Positions 11,602 through 23,200 of a stretch of DNA of 64,000 nt are shown piece after piece. This DNA is from Clavelina lepadiformis (taxonomy: Eukaryota; Chordata; Ascidiacea; Aplousobranchia; Clavelinidae), in NCBI RefSeq assembly GCF_947623445.1, contig NC_135245.1, positions 14,391,501-14,455,500 of the forward strand. Direction: 5' to 3'. Below the pieces are notes generated by a model. That model searched no databases, had not been told where the DNA came from, and was given only the letters and a program-made list of their open reading frames with translations. The stretch's first letter is position 1, and the number at the start of each line of letters is the position of its first letter. The position numbers and the translations under genes are program-made.

Positions 11602-11765
11602 CTGGGGAAAGCGCGAACGCAGTCCCCACTAACAGAAATTGTACGACCGAGTTACTCGCATTTGGAGTAATCGCAGGAGTCAGCCGACCCGATGTGCAAT
11701 GGGCAGGCCTCGTCCTGAGCCCACCATCTTCATGATCATGGTGTCGACTCTCGTCAGGTAAGTAT
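11602..11765 (-). ncRNA. RNU1: U1 snRNA, copy 31
   Basis: Full 164 nt. nt 21 U to G. Confidence 0.97.
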
Positions 11766-11990
11766 GCGTGACGAAACGGATAAACATGCTTTGATCTACA
11801 AATATTACCTCAATGTTGCCTTGATAGTTTTGTCGTTGACGTGACCCTGTTCCATTAACGAAATGCCAATAAGGGTAAGATGGAAAATGTTCGAGATTCC
11901 GCAACCGGAGAGCAGGGAACAACACTTAATCTATCGACTTCGCGTCACGGAAAAAGTCGCGTAACTGTTTCTTTTAACTTTTTCAACAAT

Positions 11991-12154
11991 CTGGGGAAAG
12001 CGCGAACGCAGTCCCCACTAACAGAAATTGTACGACCGAGTTACTCGCATTTGGAGTAATCGCAGGAGTCAGCCGACCCGATGTGCAATGGGCAGGCCTC
12101 GTCCTGAGCCCACCATCTTCATGATCATGGTGTAGACTCTCGTCAGGTAAGTAT
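11991..12154 (-). ncRNA. RNU1: U1 snRNA, copy 32
   Basis: Full 164 nt, consensus. Confidence 0.97.
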
Positions 12155-12379
12155 GCGTGACGAAACGGATAAACATGCTTTGATCTACAAATATTACCTC
12201 AATGTTGCCTTGATAGTTTTGTCGTTGACGTGACCCTGTTCCATTAACGAAATGCCATTAAGGGTAAGATGGAAAATGTTCGAGTTTCCGCAACCGGAGA
12301 GTAGGGAACAACACTTAATCTATCGACTTCAGGTAACGGAAAATGTGGAGTTACTGTTTCATCTTATTTTTTGAACAAT

Positions 12380-12543
12380 CTGGAGAAAGCGCGAACGCAG
12401 TCCCCACTAACAGAAATTGTACGACCGAGTTACTCGCATTTGGAGTAATCGCAGGAGTCAGCCGACCCGATGTGCAATGGGCAGGCCTCGTCCTGAGCCC
12501 ACCATCTTCATGATCATGGTGTAGACTCTCGTCAGGTAAGTAT
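12380..12543 (-). ncRNA. RNU1: U1 snRNA, copy 33
   Basis: Full 164 nt. nt 160 C to U. Confidence 0.96.
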
Positions 12544-12768
12544 GCGTGACGAAACGGATAAACATGCTTGGATCTACAAATATTACCTCAATGTTGCCTT
12601 GATAGTTTTGTCGTTGACGTGACCCTGTTCCATTAACGAAATGCCAATAAGGGTAAGATGGAAAATGTTCGAGATTCCGCAACCGGAGAGCAGGGAACAA
12701 CACTTAATCTATCGACTTCGCGTCACGGAAAAAGTCGCGTAACTGTTTCTTTTAACTTTTTCAACAAT

Positions 12769-12932
12769 CTGGGGAAAGCGCGAACGCAGTCCCCACTAAC
12801 AGAAATTGTACGACCGAGTTACTCGCATTTGGAGTAATCGCAGGAGTCAGCCGACCCGATGTGCAATGGGCAGGCCTCGTCCTGAGCCCACCATCTTCAT
12901 GATCATGGTGTAGACTCTCGTCAGGTAAGTAT
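12769..12932 (-). ncRNA. RNU1: U1 snRNA, copy 34
   Basis: Full 164 nt, consensus. Confidence 0.97.
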
Positions 12933-13157
12933 GCGTGACGAAACGGATAAACATGCTTTGATCTACAAATATTACCTCAATGTTGCCTTGATAGTTTTGT
13001 CGTTGACGTGACCCTGTTCCATTAACGAAATGCCATTAAGGGTAAGATGGAAAATGTTCGAGTTTCCGCAACCGGAGAGTAGGGAACAACACTTAATCTA
13101 TCGACTTCAGGTAACGGAAAATGTGGAGTTACTGTTTCATCTTATTTTTTGAACAAT

Positions 13158-13321
13158 CTGGAGAAAGCGCGAACGCAGTCCCCACTAACAGAAATTGTAC
13201 GACCGAGTTACTCGCATTTGGAGTAATCGCAGGAGTCAGCCGACCCGATGTGCAATGGGCAGGCCTCGTCCTGAGCCCACCATCTTCATGATCATGGTGT
13301 AGACTCTCGTCAGGTAAGTAT
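13158..13321 (-). ncRNA. RNU1: U1 snRNA, copy 35
   Basis: Full 164 nt. nt 160 C to U. Confidence 0.96.
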
Positions 13322-13546
13322 GCGTGACGAAACGGATAAACATGCTTGGATCTACAAATATTACCTCAATGTTGCCTTGATAGTTTTGTCGTTGACGTGA
13401 CCCTGTTCCATTAACGAAATGCCAATAAGGGTAAGATGGAAAATGTTCGAGATTCTGCAACCGGAGAGCAGGGAACAACACTTAATCTATCGACTTCGCG
13501 TCACGGAAAAAGTCGCGTAACTGTTTCTTTTAACTTTTTCAACAAT

Positions 13547-13710
13547 CTGGGGAAAGCGCGAACGCAGTCCCCACTAACAGAAATTGTACGACCGAGTTAC
13601 TCGCATTTGGAGTAATCGCAGGAGTCAGCCGACCCGATGTGCAATGGGCAGGCCTCGTCCTGAGCCCACCATCTTCATGATCATGGTGTAGACTCTCGTC
13701 AGGTAAGTAT
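13547..13710 (-). ncRNA. RNU1: U1 snRNA, copy 36
   Basis: Full 164 nt, consensus. Confidence 0.97.
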
Positions 13711-13935
13711 GCGTGACGAAACGGATAAACATGCTTTGATCTACAAATATTACCTCAATGTTGCCTTGATAGTTTTGTCGTTGACGTGACCCTGTTCGAT
13801 TAACGAAATGCCATTAAGGGTAAGATGGAAAATGTTCGAGTTTCCGCAACCGGAGAGTAGGGAACAACACTTAATCTATCGACTTCAGGTAACGGAAAAT
13901 GTGGAGTTACCGTTTCATCTTATTTTTTGAACAAT

Positions 13936-14099
13936 CTGGAGAAAGCGCGAACGCAGTCCCCACTAACAGAAATTGTACGACCGAGTTACTCGCATTTGGA
14001 GTAATCGCAGGAGTCAGCCGACCCGATGTGCAATGGGCAGGCCTCGTCCTGAGCCCACCATCTTCATGATCATGGTGTAGACTCTCGTCAGGTAAGTAT
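13936..14099 (-). ncRNA. RNU1: U1 snRNA, copy 37
   Basis: Full 164 nt. nt 160 C to U. Confidence 0.96.
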
Positions 14100-14324
14100 G
14101 CGTGACGAAACGGATAAACATGCTTGGATCTACAAATATTACCTCAATGTTGCCTTGATAGTTTTGTCGTTGACGTGACCCTGTTCGATTAACGAAATGC
14201 CAATAAGGGTAAGATGGAAAATGTTCGAGTTTCCGCAACCGGAGAGTAGGGAACAACACTTAATCTATCGACTTCGGGTCACGGCAAATGTGGAGTTACC
14301 GTTTCATCTTACTTTTTGAACAAT

Positions 14325-14488
14325 CTGGGGAAAGCGCGAACGCAGTCCCCACTAACAGAAATTGTACGACCGAGTTACTCACATTTGGAGTAATCGCAGG
14401 AGTCAGCCGACCTCATGTGCAATGGACAGGCCTCATCCTGAGCCCACCATCTTCATGATCATGGTGTAGACTCTCGTCAGGTAAGTAT
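14325..14488 (-). ncRNA. RNU1: U1 snRNA, copy 38 (most divergent)
   Basis: Full 164 nt but five changes: nt 54, 63, 75 and 76 in stem-loop II and nt 108 in stem-loop III. The 5' pairing end and Sm site are intact. This is the likeliest copy to be a decaying gene or a functional variant. Confidence 0.92.
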
Positions 14489-14713
14489 GCGTGACGAAAC
14501 GGATAAACATGCTTTGATCCACAAATATTACCTCAATGTTGCCTTGATAGTTTTGTCGTTGACGTGACCCTGTTCGATTAACGAAATGCCAATAAGGGTA
14601 AGATGGTAAATGTTCGACTTTTCGCAACCGGAGAGTAGGGAACAACACTTAATCTATCGACTTCGGGTCACGGCAAATGTGGAGTTACCGTTTCATCTTA
14701 CTTTTTGAACAAT

Positions 14714-14877
14714 CTGGGGAAAGCGCGAACGCAGTCCCCACTAACAGAAATTGTACGACCGAGTTACTCGCATTTGGAGTAATCGCAGGAGTCAGCCGAC
14801 CCGATGTGCAATGGGCAGGCCTCGTCCTGAGCCCACCATCTTCATGATCATGGTGTCGACTCTCGTCAGGTAAGTAT
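14714..14877 (-). ncRNA. RNU1: U1 snRNA, copy 39
   Basis: Full 164 nt. nt 21 U to G. Its whole unit is nearly identical to that of copy 40. Confidence 0.97.
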
Positions 14878-15101
14878 GCGTGACGAAACGGATAAACATG
14901 CTTTGATCTACAAATATTACCTCAATGTTGCCTTGATAGTTTTGTCGTTGACGTGACCCTGTTCGATTAACGAAATGCCAATAAGGGTAAGATGGAAATG
15001 TTCAAGTTTCCGCAACCGGAGAGTAGGGAACAACACTTAATCTATCGAATTCGGATCACGGTAAATGTCGAGTTATTGTTTCTTTGAACTTTTTGAACAA
15101 T

Positions 15102-15265
15102 CTGGGGAAAGCGCGAACGCAGTCCCCACTAACAGAAATTGTACGACCGAGTTACTCGCATTTGGAGTAATCGCAGGAGTCAGCCGACCCGATGTGCAAT
15201 GGGCAGGCCTCGTCCTGAGCCCACCATCTTCATGATCATGGTGTCGACTCTCGTCAGGTAAGTAT
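15102..15265 (-). ncRNA. RNU1: U1 snRNA, copy 40
   Basis: Full 164 nt. nt 21 U to G. Apparent recent duplicate of copy 39. Confidence 0.97.
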
Positions 15266-15489
15266 GCGTGACGAAACGGATAAACATGCTTTGATCTACA
15301 AATATTACCTCAATGTTGCCTTGATAGTTTTGTCGTTGACGTGACCCTGTTCGATTAACGAAATGCCAATAAGGGTAAGATGGAAATGTTCAAGTTTCCG
15401 CAACCGGAGAGTAGGGAACAACACTTAATCTATCGAATTCGGATCACGGTAAATGTCGAGTTATTGTTTCTTTGAACTTTTTGAACAAT

Positions 15490-15653
15490 CTGGGGAAAGC
15501 GCGAACGCAGTCCCCACTAACAGAAATTGTACGACCGAGTTACTCGCATTTGGAGTAATCGCAGGAGTCAGCCGACCCGATGTGCAATGGGCAGGCCTCG
15601 TCCTGAGCCCACCATCTTCATGATCATGGTGTAGACTCTCGTCAGGTAAGTAT
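15490..15653 (-). ncRNA. RNU1: U1 snRNA, copy 41
   Basis: Full 164 nt, consensus. Opens the repeat of the copy 1-5 order. Confidence 0.97.
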
Positions 15654-15878
15654 GCGTGACGAAACGGATAAACATGCTTGGATCTACAAATATTACCTCA
15701 ATGTTGCCTTGATAGTTTTGTCGTTGACGTGACCCTGTTCCATTAACGAAATGCCAATAAGGGTAAGATGGAAAATGTTCGAGTTTCCGCAAGCGGAGAG
15801 TAGGGAACAACACTTAATCTATCGACTTCGGGTCACGGCAAATGTGGAGTTACTGTTTCATCTTACTTTTTGAACAAT

Positions 15879-16042
15879 CTGGGGAAAGCGCGAACGCAGT
15901 CCCCACTAACAGAAATTGTACGACCGAGTTACTCGCATTTGGAGTAATCGCAGGAATCAGCCGACCCGATGTGCAATGGGCAGGCCTCGTCCTGAGCCCA
16001 CCATCTTCATGATCATTGTGTAGACTCTCGTCAGGTAAGTAT
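15879..16042 (-). ncRNA. RNU1: U1 snRNA, copy 42
   Basis: Full 164 nt. Class B (nt 26 and nt 87). Confidence 0.97.
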
Positions 16043-16266
16043 GCGTGACGAAACGGATAAACATGCTTTGATCTACAAATATTACCTCAATGTTGCCTTG
16101 ATAGTTTTGTCGTTGACGTGACCCTGTTCGATTAACGAAATGCCAATAAGGGCAAGATGGAAATGTTCGAGTTTCCGCAACCGGAGAGTAGGGAACAACA
16201 CTTAATCTATCGACTTCGGGTGACGGCAAATGTGGAGTTACAGTTTCATCTTACTTTTTGAACAAT

Positions 16267-16430
16267 CTGGGGAAAGCGCGAACGCAGTCCCCACTAACAG
16301 AAATTGTACGACCGAGTTACTCGCATTTGGAGTAATCGCAGGAGTCAGCCGACCCGATGTGCAATGGACAGGCCTCGTCCTGAGCCCACCATCTTCATGA
16401 TCATGGTGTAGACTCTCGTCAGGTAAGTAT
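16267..16430 (-). ncRNA. RNU1: U1 snRNA, copy 43
   Basis: Full 164 nt. Class C (nt 63). Confidence 0.97.
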
Positions 16431-16655
16431 GCGTGACGAAACGGATAAACATGCTTTGATCCACAAATATTACCTCAATGTTGCCTTGATAGTTTTGTCG
16501 TTGACGTGACCCTGTTCGATTAACGAAATGCCAATAAGGGTAAGATGGAAAATGTTCGACTTTTCGCAACCGGAGAGTAGGGAACAACACTTAATCTATC
16601 GACTTCGGGTCACGGCAAATGTGGAGTTACCGTTTCATCTTACTTTTTGAACAAT

Positions 16656-16819
16656 CTGGGGAAAGCGCGAACGCAGTCCCCACTAACAGAAATTGTACGA
16701 CCGAGTTACTCGCATTTGGAGTAATCGCAAGAGTCAGCCCACCCGATGTGCAATGGGCAGGCCTCGCCCTGAGCCCACCATCTTCATGATCATGGTGTAG
16801 ACTCTCGTCAGGTAAGTAT
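16656..16819 (-). ncRNA. RNU1: U1 snRNA, copy 44
   Basis: Full 164 nt. Class D (nt 53 and nt 80) plus nt 90 C to U. Confidence 0.96.
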
Positions 16820-17044
16820 GCGTGACGAAACGGATAAACATGCTTTGATCTACAAATATTACCTCAATGTTGCCTTGATAGTTTTGTCGTTGACGTGACC
16901 CTGTTCGATTAACGAAATGCCAATAAGGGTAAGATGGAAAATGTTCGAGTTTCAGCAACCGGAGAGTAGGGAACAACACTTAATCTATCGACTTCGGGTC
17001 ACGGCAAATGTGGAGTTACTGTTTCATCTTACTTTTTGAACAAT

Positions 17045-17208
17045 CTGGGGAAAGCGCGAACGCAGTCCCCACTAACAGAAAATGTACGACCGAGTTACTC
17101 GCATTTGGAGTAATCGCAGGAGTCAGCCGACCAGATGTGCAATGGGCAGGCCTCGTCCTGAGCCCACCATCTTTATGATCATGGTGTAGACTCTCGTCAG
17201 GTAAGTAT
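17045..17208 (-). ncRNA. RNU1: U1 snRNA, copy 45
   Basis: Full 164 nt. Class E (nt 127 and nt 76) plus nt 35 G to A inside the U1-70K loop, which could weaken U1-70K binding. Its spacer also has private changes, as expected near an array edge. Confidence 0.93.
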
Positions 17209-17433
17209 GCGTGACGAAACGGATAAACATGCTTTGATCTACAAATATTACCTCAATGTTGCCTTGATAGTTTTGTCGTTGACGTGACGCTGTTCGATTA
17301 ACGAAATGCCGATAAGGGTAAGATGGAAAATGTTCGAGTTTCCGCAACCGGAGAGTAGGGAACAACACTTAATCTATCGACTTCGGGTCACGGTAAATGT
17401 GGAGTTAATGTTTCATCTTACTTTTTGAACAAT

Positions 17434-17597
17434 CTGGGGAAAGCGCGAACGCAGTCCTCACTAACAGAAATTGTACGACCGAGTTACTCGCATTTGGAGT
17501 AATCGCAGGAGTCAGCCGACCCGATGTGCAATGGGCAGGCCTCGTCCTGAGCCCACCATCTTCATGATCATGGTGTAGACTCTCGTCAGGTAAGTAT
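17434..17597 (-). ncRNA. RNU1: U1 snRNA, copy 46 (last of the array)
   Basis: Full 164 nt. nt 140 G to A at the base of stem-loop IV. Only about 125 bp of upstream spacer remain before foreign sequence, but the candidate PSE region is still present. Confidence 0.95.
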
Positions 17598-17722
17598 GCG
17601 TGACGAAACGGATAAACATGCTTTGATCTACAAATATTACCTCAATGTTGCCTTGATAGTTTTGTCGTTGACGTGACCCTGTTCGATTAACGAAATGCCA
17701 ATAAGGGTAAGATGGAAAATGT

Positions 17723-18376
17723 CCACCGGGGACAACTGAACGTGACGTAAATTGACGGCGAACAAACTGACTGTGATGTAAATTGACGGCGAACAAACTA
17801 ACCGGGAACAGACTTACCGGAATGAAAATTGACCGGGAGGTAAATTGACCGTGCAAGTGCTGATTTATTGTGTTTAAGTTGATGGTAGTATATGATGTGT
17901 AAAGTAAATATTTGTTTGTAACTATTTCCTTTGTTTTTAACAAAATTTTTTTTTTTTTTTTAATACACATTGAAACATTTATTGAAATAAACAGAAATAT
18001 TTCCGGAAATACGAGAAATACGAGTAACAACATTAAAAGAAGTTCACTGCAAAACACATATGACACTACATAATAAGGGCACTAAAATTTACACAAACTG
18101 TTATTTGACAAATCAGTCAACCTTGACTGCAATACACATACTTAATTGGCTGAGATTAAAGCTGTTGCGCGACTAGATAGTGAAATAGAATTTTGACCTT
18201 TTGACGGCCAATTTGTCGACGGTTAATTTGATCGCCGGCCAATTTATCGACGGTTAATTTCATCGCCGGCCAATTTACGTCACGGTTAATTTGATCGCCG
18301 GCCAATTTGTTGCCGGTCAGTTGTCCACTACCAGTTGTCGCCGGTGAGTTTGTTCACGGCCATATGTCGTGATCCC
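17723..18376. mobile_element. Inverted-repeat element with iterated GACCGG-type sub-repeats, abutting the array
   Basis: Both ends carry several copies of a short motif around AATTGACGGCGAACAAACT (left) and, in the opposite orientation, GCCGGCCAATTTGTCGACGG (right). They flank a centre with a long T run near 17948. The right end finishes at GTCGTGATCCC, but the left arm lacks the matching outer 30 bp or so, so the left tip appears lost at the array junction. No transposase frame is visible. The multiple sub-terminal repeats suggest a non-autonomous DNA element; family not identified. Confidence 0.6.
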
Positions 18377-20298
18377 TGGCATCATACAGAATAAAATTTT
18401 CATGCAGACCAGTGTAATATAATAAGATATATATAAGATATCTATGCTAAACAACAACTGCTGTTAGATTTCATGTTGTAGCAAGTTCGCTGTGGCTATC
18501 GACAGTATAACCTCAGCATTAACTTATGTGGCTTGGCACAATTCTAACCTCAGCAGATAGGCCTAGCACAATGTTGTTGTGAAAAAGTGGAGTTATTCAG
18601 GGTTGTGGATTCGTGATAGTACTGTTCCTCTCACACCCAGTAACTCAAGTGGGCACCTGTTAAACCTCTCTTCAGTTTATATACTTGCAAATTGTAACTA
18701 GAAATTTATCTATTCTAACAAAACACCTTATCAAACAATTTTGAGGGCCCTATGAAATTTCATCGATTCTGATTGAAATTTACAAGCAGGGTGATTACCA
18801 AAAGTGCGGGTGCTATTCAAAAATAGTAACCTACTGTTTTGTAATAGCGTATTACAATTTTTTCAGAAAAAAATAGCTCATTCTGAGTTACTGTCTGCAT
18901 GGGTGGAAAAGTTTTTTCGATCACCTATATATACTTAAGAATGGAAAATTTCCATCCACTTTGTTTCTTTTTAAAATTACATGCGTTTTGGCCATTGTAA
19001 AGATTTCGTTCAGGTGAGTTGCATATCAATTTTTTTACATGATAAAATAAAAAATTTGAAAATGCCTAGTTCTTATTATACATTGGTTTGAATCCTATAC
19101 ACTGGACAAGTTAGATAAGCAGTCACAGTACGTGGTCAGCAAAACACCTGATGTAAAATGCGTAAGAGTTTGTGTGTTATCTATGGCACTTTCGAATGTA
19201 GTAATTTGTTTGTGTTTACTTTTAGTTGATTATTTTAAGCTTTACTTGAAATGCCACACAAAATTAGCTTGTGTAACACACCACAAACAAAATTAGCCTG
19301 GGTAAAGCGCAGCAAATTACATGTTAGCTCTTACGCATTTCATATCGCATTCTTTGCTGACAACGTATCTAGACATCGTATCAGACAAGCCTAGTGCGAA
19401 GGTTTCAAACCACTTCAAAATAAGAATTAGGCAACATATTTTAAAAATGTTTTTGATCGCATAAAGGAATTTATATGCAAACTATGAAATCTGAAATCTG
19501 TATAATCCAATAATTAGAACGTTTGTAATTTGGTGAAAAATGGTGACGATAACTCGGAAAGAGTCTATGTTGTATTGTGCTGTTAATGTTTCGAAGTTTT
19601 AAATATTATGTCATTAACAGCAGAATCTCATTTACTAAACAGTAAACAGCAGGCTGCTGTACAACAACAACAGCCGTTATTATTATATAATGCCCCTGCC
19701 TTTTCAAACTATTAATCAGCAACAGTGCATGACGCCACTAATTGCAAAACAGCAGCTGCGGTTGGTGACGTCTCGAGAAAAACTTAGCATGTGCCCAGTA
19801 AAAACTGCTATAGAAAATTTGAACTATCATCATGGCTGAATGTATGAATCCAGTTGTGCTCATTTGTCATTATGTAAAGCATTGTGGTGTCTCGTTCTAC
19901 TAGGTAACACAAACGCAATGTCATATTTTACACGTAGGTTGTCATTGATTCAAATGTGCAAAAAGTTTGCTTAAAATTTATCTTGGGCGTGCAGCTGCCA
20001 CAAAATGCAGACCGGCTACTAGGTTCATCGATAACAACTCGACATCATACTAAAGAGTTAGTTTTTTCTTTCCTTCGTTGCTACATGATGTCAGATTTTC
20101 TCTAAATCTAGGATCTGTACGCCTGTGTTCAGCACCAATGCTTTTGGGTAGTGCTGTGATGTTTTATTAGCCTTTGAATCCAAGCAGTTTCCCAAAGTTG
20201 TTAAACTAATTGTTTTCCATTCTTTGCTTGTAGATTCTTAAATATATACAGTGTGCAATGTAAGTATTTACTTAATATGAGATAATTTGCTTGGAATT
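18377..20298. other. Intergenic; holds one large foldback
   Basis: No coding frame with family resemblance is visible between the array-edge element and JKAMP. The main structure is an imperfect inverted repeat at about 19001-19500. The JKAMP promoter and 5' UTR should lie at the right end, but no core promoter motif can be named with confidence. Confidence 0.5.
19001..19500. repeat. ~500-bp imperfect foldback (palindromic) repeat
   Basis: The left arm (about 19001-19165) pairs with the right arm (about 19330-19500) read in reverse. Matching blocks in order include GATTTC, TTGCATAT, GCCTAGTTCTTATT, GGTTTGAATCC, GTGGTCAGCAAA and AAATGCGTAAGAG. The arms differ at many sites, so it is old. It could be a MITE or a foldback element. 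No target duplication was identified. Confidence 0.6.
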
Positions 20299-23200
20299 AT
20301 GGACTTAGTTGAAAAATGCCCCGGACGTTATTGTGGAAAATTGAATTTTTCAATAGGTAATACTTACACATAACATAATTATTATAATTCATGTTGGTGC
20401 TAATTGCTAGTGAAACTGGGAAAAGTGTTATTACTACCGTATATTAATATTTCTTGAGGTTTACAAAAATATGGTTGCTTCTAACACTACGCAACAAACA
20501 CTTTTATATGCATGATTGCTTTATAGTGACAAGAATATTACTGTGTATACCGGCATATATAGTAGCTGACTTATTGGATTACAGGGTGACCATGCCACCC
20601 CATAACCGCTACTTCAGGGTGGCTGCTACCCCAATGTTTACATGAGTAAACTAGCTCTTTTTCATGACAATGTAAAGCGTAAATTACAGCAATGCTTAAT
20701 TTTGCCACAAGCTCATCTTGCATAGCATCAGATAAACTGCTTTTCCATGACAGGGGCGGATACAGCCAGGGTGTTGAAACGGTGCAACACCACCCTTGGC
20801 AGTTAAAACAATTTTTGTGTGTACTGGTTTAAGTTTATTTTGCCGGTTCAACATAACTCGTTCATACTAAAAAAACACTAACATATAGCTCAACACATTT
20901 TCTAAAACACTTTGATAACAAGAGGGAGGCATTTTTCTTCTCTCCCCTTGTGGGCAGAAACGGTGTGTGTGGATTTGCAATGCTAGCACTATACTGGTAG
21001 CCCACTGGAGGTTGGCTACTCAAAAAGTGGATGTTTTACTCCATAAACCTTTTCTGGTAAGGCATTTGTTCCACGCCATGTGCTCTAAAGGTTTGGCAAA
21101 CATAATTAATAGGTCGAGAAACCTACCTGCTGCATTGCATACCGCAGGGGTACTTGTGTTTTCGTGCTATGCGCCGCATATCACTTTATAAACTGTTATT
21201 TTTTCGAACACTCATCACTTTGCACTTTTGCGGCTCACTCGGAAATCCGCTTTCATCACAGTTCTATATCTTTCTTGTTTAAGATTCTGCAATTTGCTGA
21301 TTTATGAGCTGCCCTAATCTAGGAGATTTTGTTTCCTTGCATAAATGATTTTACTCAATCTTTTTCTGGCAAATCATTTTTGAACTGGGTTTTAATTTTA
21401 TGACTTCCATCTTTGGATGTACTATTGTGCCATTGTCTTTATTTGTTAAGCGGATGAACTAAACCCGAGATTACAAAGTTTGCTAATGTACTCAACTTTA
21501 GTTTCCTGATTGAAAACGTGCTTTCGACTGCAACGCAACGTCAATTTTCCCACTTAATGATGTTTTAATCATAATTACGTAAAACACTTGTTTATGTATT
21601 TTACTTGCGATTTTTCTGCGACTTCCTTTCCCTTGCAAAACTTCACTTATAGCATTTTGCATGTTCACCTTAATCCACTTTTGCTTGATTTTTCGAACAT
21701 AAGTTTTTGGCATGATGACTTTCTTTACTGAAATGAGAGAGTACGGATAATTCTGGACTAACATACCCCATTCGTAATGACCGGGTACAACTTATTGATA
21801 GGATCAAATAATATCAGCAGAATTATATTTGATAAATCACCACATTTGTGCAAATGATTTGTCACATTATCAGCAAAGTTTATCACACACCAGATGGAAA
21901 ATTATAACTAATTCTCTAGATGTGCGCCTTACTATACCATCCCTCAAGTGGTCAGAGCTCTTTTAGAAGTACTGATACCGGCCATCAAATACCTAATACT
22001 GCAATGATGGAAAAAATATAATCCAATGTATTCTAATTTCCAATCTGTTGGTTAGTCTGTTCAATGCTATTTGAATTATCAGGTTATGGCCACAAATATT
22101 AATAGAAAATAATAAAAAGTAAAGAAATATAAAGCTTGTAATGTGCACTGAACAATTTTAGAAAAATATTTTAAAATTAAAGAACAATTTCTTACATTAA
22201 TAACTGCCAATCATGCACAAGGCACACACCGCAACACTCGCCAGACTATTGTTTACGACCTGCGTCTGGTTAAACCCTTGACCTCCAGTAAAATTGGCTG
22301 CTGCGTTGCACAACTCGAGAATTTTCTAAAAAAATTCAAGTGACCTAAAGTTAATGTGTTCATTGGGTAAATGACATCATAACTCGCATGATCGTGCGAG
22401 CATATCAAGAACGATGCCAAAGCTTGCCCCAAAACTTGTTATTAAACAAAAATCAGTGACCTGGAAAATGAGGTTTTCTCAGAAAGTGAGAGCACATGCC
22501 CTTAGCCTATCTTTACAAAGTATCTAGAAGAATGATATGGCAATAAATTGGCCTGGACAATACTTGAAATTCTTTTCTTATAGCAATTAGTGGGGTGCCT
22601 TTTTTCCTGCCAACTCGATTGCACTTACTGTAACTGACTTGACTATTTATGCAAAGAACTTTGCTACATTGCTTATAATATTTGTTTATTATGATGTATT
22701 TTTATAAAGGAGGATTGAATGAATGTACATCTTGCCCTTCCGGTTATCGAACAAATGTTTCAAAATACTGTATGCCTTGCAATGAAAGTCTACAACTATA
22801 TGACTGGTTGTATCTTGGATTCATGGCTATACTTCCACTCGCACTACATTGGCTTTATATTTTTAGTGTTTGTCAGCATAAGAGGTATGTTTGCATATGC
22901 ACAATTAACGGCATTGAAGTCTAATACAGGATTTTTTCAATGATGTAACGTTTCATAGTATATCATGCAAATGTATTTAATTGTTTAGTGTAAATGTAAG
23001 AAAGTATATACTTATTACTTGTGGTTTTTCAGTTGAAATGTTGCTTTGTACAAAAAAAGCTTAAAGAAGTATTTTAGTCAGTGAAACTAGTAAACATAGT
23101 GAAGTGAAGTAGCGAGACAAGTGTTGTACGTAACCCAAAATTAATTACGTAATTTACATATTTTATGAGAGATCGCCAAAATAGAATCCTAATGGTTTCT

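Larger units (their letters stand above)
1..17722 (-). repeat. Tandem array of ~389-bp U1 snRNA gene units (46 copies seen)
   Basis: Forty-five intervals separate the first and last U1 5' ends (99 to 17597), a mean unit of 388.8 bp. Each unit is a 164-bp U1 gene plus about 225 bp of spacer. The array begins beyond the left edge. It ends at 17722, in the upstream spacer of copy 46, where the unit sequence stops abruptly. Units fall into sub-families marked by shared U1 substitutions and by three kinds of sequence just 3' of U1 (for example near 640, 2230 and 8060). The order A-B-C-D-E of copies 1-5 recurs as copies 41-45, and short alternating blocks occur between (copies 10-17 and 22-26). This pattern suggests unequal exchange and local block duplication rather than full homogenisation. 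Confidence 0.96.

Noticed and set aside
14-17368. Recurring 81-90-codon minus-strand open frames in every array unit
   Set aside because: They overlap the promoter side and 5' half of U1 and recur only because the units are near-identical. Frames break with single-base indels between units, so there is no selection for protein.
1-17722. Spliced-leader RNA or 5S rRNA array
   Set aside because: The plus-strand CAGGTAAGT first suggested an SL donor, but the minus strand matches U1 over its whole 164 nt with the Sm site and U1A loop in the right places.
17512-18066. 184-codon minus-strand open frame at the array edge
   Set aside because: It reads from the inverted-repeat element straight into the last U1 unit; a chance chimera.
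20751-20815. Single hAT-like end CAGGGGCGGATAC with a small hairpin
   Set aside because: No partner end or target duplication found.
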